From positions 1 through 19,503 of the forward strand of contig JABABO010000120.1 of the NCBI GenBank assembly GCA_014238195.1: a DNA stretch of 19,503 nt, read 5' to 3'. Below the pieces are notes generated by a model. It did no database searches. It had not been told where the DNA came from and saw only the letters and a list, made by a program, of their open reading frames with translations. This DNA is from Kordiimonadaceae bacterium. GTDB taxonomy: Bacteria; Pseudomonadota; Alphaproteobacteria; Sphingomonadales; Kordiimonadaceae. Both the position numbers and the translations under genes were made by a program. This document shows, piece by piece, positions 14,910-19,503 of the stretch; positions within the stretch are counted from its first letter, which is position 1, and each line of letters begins with the position of its first letter.

Positions 14910-15458
14910 TTACGCGGATGAAATATCAGGCCAGACGAGGCTGTCTATGATCTGATCAAGTTGATCTTCTGAGCTTGCATCATCGATCTCGCGCTTGGCT
15001 TTAAGGCGCACCCCTTCAATGGCCCCAGCAAGCGCGGCCCAGCTATCGGCTTTTTCAATAACCGCCTGGGATGCCTGCTGCATGGTTTCACCTGTTACAG
15101 CATTTTGCGCTGCCAAAAGGGGGGTGAGTGTGGTGGCATCATCTGTCCATGCGCGGGCTTCGGCTTCTTTTGCTTGGTAGCTCATGGCTTGACCCGCCCC
15201 TGCACTAAGCATAACACTGCGCAGTTCTTCGGCTTGCTTATCAATGATCGCCTTGGCCTTCGCGGTCAGGCTGCTGAAGGCGGGGCCAAACACCCACGGC
15301 ACAATGGCACCCTCAACGACTTTATGACAAGAAATATCAATCATGCTGTCCACTTCCATAAGGGTATGGGTGGGTATCACGGGTGGGACAAAGTCTACTG
15401 GTCGCTTGATGCAATCCATGATCTCGCCGCTATCGTCGTAATAAATGTAAAATTTCAT
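14910..15458 (-). CDS. Small phage tail accessory protein (tail-fibre assembly-like)
   Basis: 182 residues from the ATG at 15458; the frame also opens at a TTG two codons earlier, inside the end of the tail-tip gene, which I did not use. The N-terminal half (FYIYYDDSGEIMDCIKRPVDF) looks like a small beta-rich unit. The C-terminal half (about 70-175) is Ala/Gln/Glu-rich and helical, with the YQAKEAEARAW and IEGVRLKAKREID segments seen in small proteins encoded directly after tail-fibre genes (DUF4376-like or fibre chaperones). It begins 3 bp after the tail-tip stop, so they are co-translated. The role in folding or attaching the fibre is inferred from position; I recognise the type but not a specific named gene. 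Confidence 0.6.
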   Translation of the reverse strand: MKFYIYYDDSGEIMDCIKRPVDFVPPVIPTHTLMEVDSMIDISCHKVVEGAIVPWVFGPAFSSLTAKAKAIIDKQAEELRSVMLSAGAGQAMSYQAKEAEARAWTDDATTLTPLLAAQNAVTGETMQQASQAVIEKADSWAALAGAIEGVRLKAKREIDDASSEDQLDQIIDSLVWPDISSA

Positions 15459-15460
15459 GA

Positions 15461-18400
15461 TCAATAGGCCACTTCAAATAAACGCAAGGGACTGGCCCCA
15501 ACTTCAACGACTTCATTGATGCCTTGGTCCGTAGTAAGGGCAATTCCCAAGCCATAAATCGATTGGGCATCCGCTAAACTTGTTGGGCGGTAATTAAAGA
15601 TAAACGGATAATAATGAGGTGAATTGGTGACCGTTATATGCTGCTCTTCCACAAGAACTTCATAATTACTTGATGCAGGCAAGTGGCGGAAAAACCTAAC
15701 CTGCAATGTACGGGTCGTGGCCTTCGTACAGTATATTGACGGCGCCCACATAACCGTAATCGGTGCACCCATGACCCTTGTCGGGTTAACCAACTTTGTT
15801 TTCGAAGCCGTCCCAGTATTAACGATAGAGCGAGCTGTCGTCATATTTGACGTTTCCCACGTGGCATTGTCAATTGTTGCCAGTGGTCCTTGGCCCAAAA
15901 ACCCCGCCGCAATGTTATGGGCTGTGCGGTCCGCGTCCAAGTCGCCGCTAAATCCAAGCCCAGGTAAGGTAACGGAGCCAAGATTGATCCAACCAGAACC
16001 ATTATAAAAACGGAGGTTCCCGTTGCTATCAATTTGAAACTGATTGTTGTTGATCAAGGGATTGGCATAATCGGTTATATCGGCATTATCACTGGGTTTA
16101 CCTGAACCCGACACATCGGCCCATTGTTGGTTTTCATTCCTAATCGTTTCTGCGACATGTTGCGGCACTGAAATATCAGCCGATTTTACCAAAACCGCAT
16201 TGGTGAACCCAACGCCGCCACTGCCCGTGCTACCGCGCTGGCCATAAAGCACAACCGAATGCGCCCCATCGGGCAAGATATACCCCATATGTTTGGATTG
16301 CTGAGTATGTTGGCTGACCCATGTGCTGGCCGCAGGTTCAGCGATCACTGTGCCGCCACTGTTTTTAACCGCAAGACTGGCACGCCCCGTGCGGGTGCCG
16401 TTCAGTAAAACATCAAGGCCGTAACTGATTTGGTCCCCAGCCTGTAAACCCATATCTGATAAAAGCCGTTCAACAAGCGGGACATCGGTGCTGCTGTTGG
16501 AATAGCCAGCTTCGGTGTGGGCGTAGGCATCAAGCAAGTTATAAGTGCTGCCGCTTGTGGCCTCTGGCACACCAACGGCAAGCCAATGAAAGTTAAAATC
16601 ATCCGCCCCCGCATCATTCGAGGGATCAAACCGCAAACGGTCAATGGTGCCGTTCCATTCGGTATGGTCTTCGAGGTCAAAGGGAAACACAATCCATGAC
16701 CCAACGGGAAAATGGCGTTTGGCTTTCATGCCACGTGTGCTGCTAAACCCGCTATCGGTGGTGCGTTTCCAAAATAATTGGGGATAGTCTAAGCTGCTAC
16801 CCCCCGTGCTGTTGCGCTTCATCCGCACCAAAACATGAGTGTTGTCACTGTTGATCATCAGACCTAAAGGGCTGATAAATTTCGCATCAAGCGCCGTGGT
16901 AATAAAGCGAGCAGTTTTTGCACCAAAGGTGAGCGTAGCATTAGAGGCAGTCCAATCATCGGCACCATTTTCAACAAAATGAAAGCGCTTATGGAATTTG
17001 AAGCTTGAGTCCGCAACTATATCAATCGCCGCGACCACATCATTGTTTTCATCAACCAAGTCTTCGCCCAAAACTGTTGTGTTTTTAGCCAGCAACGACT
17101 GAATATTGTATTTATAGAAAACAGGTCCCTTTGTGGAATTTTCCATACTGTGATAGACACGTACATCAATCAAGCTTTCGCTAGGAACATCAATAATTTC
17201 GCGGACTTCTTCAACGGCATCTTCAGTGGAATAATTATTAATAACACCTGTTTGCCATGTTGTTTCTGATGAAAGCTTCCACTCGATAATCGTTTGACGG
17301 ACACCAAACCCTGGGTCATCCCAAGTCACAAAAAGTTGTGAAAACTCACGCCCACTTCCATCTGTGAAAATTTGTGGTGTCACACCTAAGCCTTTGACAC
17401 TAGCAGCCACATAAGGTGATCCAATCCGCAGCTTATTAGTTTCATGCAAGTCTTGTTCATCTGCGACTGACCAATCATAGATTGATGGGTCTTCCTCTCG
17501 CAGGTTTAAGTTTACAAAAAGGCCCTCTTCAAAGTTTGTGTTTAGAATGGCAGATTGCACGATAAAAACTTCATTCGACCAATTAAAATTTTTCCAACTC
17601 AGTAAAACGCCCGTTTGGGCAGGGCATTCTAGTGCCACAGGAAAAGCAGTTAATTGCACCATGCGCTTGCGTGATCGTTCTAGGTAAATTTTAGCAATAC
17701 GCTGAGCACGACGGTGGTCATGCGTATAGGGTAGTGACATCTGCAGTGCTCGTACTTCCCCACCGTCTTCATTTAAATATGTGCTATTTTTCAAGACAGG
17801 ATATTCAGCAGCTTCAAAACGATGCGAGGGCGAGATAAACAAACCACTCACTTCATTGTAGCCAGCGGACGCATCAGCTTTTACACCTGATGAAATTTGT
17901 ACGATATCTTCCTCATCCAAGGTTTTGGACGCAAAAACTGGGGCACCAGCATAAAAGTAGAATTTACCGCCGCGATAAACATGATGTCCTGCCATTGCCG
18001 TTAACATCGTACGCAAATTTTGCGGCACGCTAGAACTACTGTCAACAATACCATCAATGGTGTATTTTGCTATAGTGGCAGGGGACGCAATTGTACCCCC
18101 TTTCACGACCATATCAGATGCACATTCATTTATAGCAGCTTCGAGTGTCGCTTGATCAATTTCAGCATTCGTTACAGCCCCGCCAATATGGGTGTCGGTC
18201 AGATAATCATAAATCACCAAAGCTGCGTTATTGGTAAATTCGGTCTGACCGGTGAGTGGATTATAAAGCTCATGCCCAAAAACTTCGATTTTCATTTGTC
18301 GAAGTTCGGAAACCCCATAAGGAAAAACATCAGGGTCATAAATCGCTTTCACAGCATAATAAGCTTTACCCCAGCCAACAAAGCTGCTTTTGAAGTCACT

Positions 18401-18883
18401 ATTAGATGCCACAAGCCAAGGGTCAGCCTGCGTTTGATGACCATCATATGTCTTTAACCATAATTTACCCACGTAAGGCGCAGTTTCGCAAGCCCCTGAT
18501 TGGACATTAAACGTAATTTCCGTTTCACCCAGCCAAACACGCCCAAATCCATGAATGGGTTTATCAGCAATGACGCGGGCAAAAACCAGAGTATCATTAG
18601 GAACTTCAACGCTACCTGTACTATATTCTTCCGCATAGACCTCGGTTCCACCAACAAGCATAGTGCCATAAATATATTTTTGGCTATCGGTTGCATTTGC
18701 AATGACCGTTTTAAAGCCAGATTGTTCTTGCGCCAGTTTTGGGGTTCCAACAATAATTTCTGCGACGCCCCCTAAGATCAATGAGGCCCCAAGAGTAATC
18801 AAATGTGGTTTAAGAGATGCAGGAGCAACAAAAGCGAGGCCTATAAGTGCGACACCCGCAACAATTTTAGTAACTTTAGACAT
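15461..18883 (-). CDS. Large phage tail-tip / host-specificity protein (J-like)
   Basis: 1140 residues from the ATG at 18883, chosen because AGGAGG lies six bases upstream; a GTG ten codons earlier is less likely. A hydrophobic N-terminal stretch (about 5-46, AGVALIGLAFVAPASL and LITLGASLILGGVAEIIVG) is common in tail-tip proteins of this class. It leads into a region of the YIYGTMLVGGTEVYAEE type found in tail-hub proteins. After about residue 490 there are fibronectin-like segments (QLFVTWDDPGFGVRQTIIEW). Between about 640 and 930 are beta-rich, carbohydrate-binding-like segments (DDFNFHWLAVGVPE; GDQISYGLDVLLNGTRTG). Next comes the ADVSGSGKPSDNADIT linker typical of phage fibres, then LGQGPLATID and a C-terminal beta domain. 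It probably forms the tail tip and binds the host surface. Family level only. Confidence 0.82.
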   Translation of the reverse strand: MSKVTKIVAGVALIGLAFVAPASLKPHLITLGASLILGGVAEIIVGTPKLAQEQSGFKTVIANATDSQKYIYGTMLVGGTEVYAEEYSTGSVEVPNDTLVFARVIADKPIHGFGRVWLGETEITFNVQSGACETAPYVGKLWLKTYDGHQTQADPWLVASNSDFKSSFVGWGKAYYAVKAIYDPDVFPYGVSELRQMKIEVFGHELYNPLTGQTEFTNNAALVIYDYLTDTHIGGAVTNAEIDQATLEAAINECASDMVVKGGTIASPATIAKYTIDGIVDSSSSVPQNLRTMLTAMAGHHVYRGGKFYFYAGAPVFASKTLDEEDIVQISSGVKADASAGYNEVSGLFISPSHRFEAAEYPVLKNSTYLNEDGGEVRALQMSLPYTHDHRRAQRIAKIYLERSRKRMVQLTAFPVALECPAQTGVLLSWKNFNWSNEVFIVQSAILNTNFEEGLFVNLNLREEDPSIYDWSVADEQDLHETNKLRIGSPYVAASVKGLGVTPQIFTDGSGREFSQLFVTWDDPGFGVRQTIIEWKLSSETTWQTGVINNYSTEDAVEEVREIIDVPSESLIDVRVYHSMENSTKGPVFYKYNIQSLLAKNTTVLGEDLVDENNDVVAAIDIVADSSFKFHKRFHFVENGADDWTASNATLTFGAKTARFITTALDAKFISPLGLMINSDNTHVLVRMKRNSTGGSSLDYPQLFWKRTTDSGFSSTRGMKAKRHFPVGSWIVFPFDLEDHTEWNGTIDRLRFDPSNDAGADDFNFHWLAVGVPEATSGSTYNLLDAYAHTEAGYSNSSTDVPLVERLLSDMGLQAGDQISYGLDVLLNGTRTGRASLAVKNSGGTVIAEPAASTWVSQHTQQSKHMGYILPDGAHSVVLYGQRGSTGSGGVGFTNAVLVKSADISVPQHVAETIRNENQQWADVSGSGKPSDNADITDYANPLINNNQFQIDSNGNLRFYNGSGWINLGSVTLPGLGFSGDLDADRTAHNIAAGFLGQGPLATIDNATWETSNMTTARSIVNTGTASKTKLVNPTRVMGAPITVMWAPSIYCTKATTRTLQVRFFRHLPASSNYEVLVEEQHITVTNSPHYYPFIFNYRPTSLADAQSIYGLGIALTTDQGINEVVEVGASPLRLFEVAY

Positions 18884-19328
18884 TTGTTTCCTCCTCTCCA
18901 ATTTGATAGGCACGGTATATTTCAGTTATTGGCAAACGCTGCCAACCTTTGTCAGTGGGAAAGACGGCTTCGGACCCTAGGCAAATGCCCGCAGCGGAAA
19001 TCATTTCCGAACCCAGTGGCGAGGTAAAATGCGTCAATACCAAATCCCCTGCGCATGCTTTGCTGGGTTCAATTTCTGGTAAGCCGTATTTTTCTGTGAC
19101 CGTAGCAATCAAGCCATCAAAACCTTGATGCTGGTGAATAATTTTCAAAGCACCATGCACACTGCGATAGCGCCCACGGTAGCCATGCATCACATCGGTT
19201 CCTGTCATAGCTTTAATCAAATCTGCGGCGGCACGGCAGCAATCAAACGCACCGACATCAAATGATGCATGCGCGTGTTCAGCCAAAGCCACTTGAAGGC
19301 GGCTTCGCCAATTCGGGTATTTTTTCAT
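18876..19328 (-). CDS. NlpC/P60-like small phage protein (DUF6950-type tail assembly)
   Basis: 150 residues. The N-terminal NWRSRLQVALAEHAHASFDVGAFDCCRAAADLIKAMTG region and the central Gly-Asp of CAGDLVL match small phage proteins placed just before the tail-tip gene (DUF6950 type, a divergent NlpC/P60-like fold). The FDCC Cys30 stands where the family's candidate catalytic Cys lies (F-x-x-G-x-DC). In lambda-like phages the equivalent position is held by the K protein, a tail-assembly protein with a peptidase-like fold. The start has AGGA eight bases upstream. The stop overlaps the tail-tip start by 8 bp (ATGTCTAA). Whether it still hydrolyses peptidoglycan is unknown. Confidence 0.75.
   Translation of the reverse strand: MKKYPNWRSRLQVALAEHAHASFDVGAFDCCRAAADLIKAMTGTDVMHGYRGRYRSVHGALKIIHQHQGFDGLIATVTEKYGLPEIEPSKACAGDLVLTHFTSPLGSEMISAAGICLGSEAVFPTDKGWQRLPITEIYRAYQIGEEETNV
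18890..18895 (-). promoter_or_regulatory. Strong ribosome-binding site for the tail-tip gene
   Basis: AGGAGG on the minus strand, six bases (AAACAA) before the ATG at 18883. It is the best match to the anti-Shine-Dalgarno consensus in the window and lies inside the last codons of the preceding gene. It decides the start of the large tail gene in favour of the internal ATG. Confidence 0.75.
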
Positions 19329-19415
19329 GATATAATCCTGTTATTCAGGGGAGTTAAGAATAGGTTCATTCAGCCTTGGGGAAAGGCTACATATGGAATT
19401 GAATGAGTTGCTAAT

Positions 19416-19503
19416 TTAAACTAAGTTCATGTTTAATCTGTCTCGACCACCTGATCCTCCACCCCCTGAACCTGCTGTACCAGACTGTGATACGCTCATA
19501 CCC
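19416..19503 (-). CDS. C-terminal end of an unidentified, Gly/Ser-rich phage protein (cut by window edge)
   Basis: The last 28 codons of a frame entering from the right edge end at a TAA at 19418-19416. They read GMSVSQSGTAGSGGGGSGGR and end DRLNMNLV. The Gly/Ser-rich linker look favours this frame over the other open one, which gives an Arg/Trp-rich peptide ending 9 bases further on. Position before the NlpC-like gene suggests a tail protein. The 87 bp from here to the NlpC-like start hold nothing recognisable beyond the ribosome-binding site. I do not recognise the gene. Confidence 0.4.
   Translation of the reverse strand, partial: GMSVSQSGTAGSGGGGSGGRDRLNMNLV

Overview
The window carries one strand of information: every gene I can support lies on the minus strand, so transcription runs from right (19503) to left (1). 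Base composition is moderately AT-rich by eye. The gene content points to a Gram-negative bacterium of the Pseudomonadota. The gene-transfer-agent/prophage-type 3TM holin and the style of the tail genes make an alphaproteobacterium most likely, but this is inference and no ribosomal or other taxonomic marker is present.

Right part (about 13.85-19.5 kb) is the end of a prophage or prophage-like late region. In transcription order it holds the Gly/Ser-rich tail of an unidentified protein cut by the window edge, a small NlpC/P60-like (DUF6950-type) tail-assembly protein, a very large tail-tip/host-specificity protein, a small tail accessory protein with a helical C-terminal part, an M15-type peptidoglycan peptidase (endolysin) and a 3TM holin. 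No integrase, terminase, capsid gene, tRNA or attachment site is visible.

Middle (about 10.7-13.7 kb): a Sfp-type phosphopantetheinyl transferase, then kdsA, kdsC and kdsB. With kpsF further left these give all four enzymes from ribulose-5-phosphate to CMP-Kdo. A perfectly phased array of four 15-bp repeats sits immediately before the probable GTG start of kdsA.

Left (1-10.7 kb): an ABC-transporter-dependent (group 2-like) capsule locus. KpsC and KpsS are the beta-Kdo transferases that build the Kdo linker on phospholipid, KpsM/KpsT form the ABC exporter, KpsE is the inner-membrane/periplasmic adaptor, and the gene cut by the left edge is the outer-membrane export protein (KpsD-like). Inserted between kpsC and kpsS is cysD-cysNC, a complete sulfate-activation module (ATP sulfurylase plus APS kinase) that makes PAPS. 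The simplest reading is that the capsule, or another surface glycan, is sulfated, although no sulfotransferase is in the window. Genes are tightly packed, with 1-, 4- and 8-bp stop/start overlaps, and AT-rich stem-loops occur at kpsS/kpsF, kpsT/kpsE and after the holin.

The most interesting points are the PAPS module inside a Kdo-linked capsule locus, the kdsA leader minisatellite, the phosphopantetheinyl transferase beside the Kdo genes, and the direct abutment of a phage tail/lysis module and a capsule locus. I saw no clearly novel enzyme system, CRISPR array, toxin-antitoxin pair or insertion sequence.
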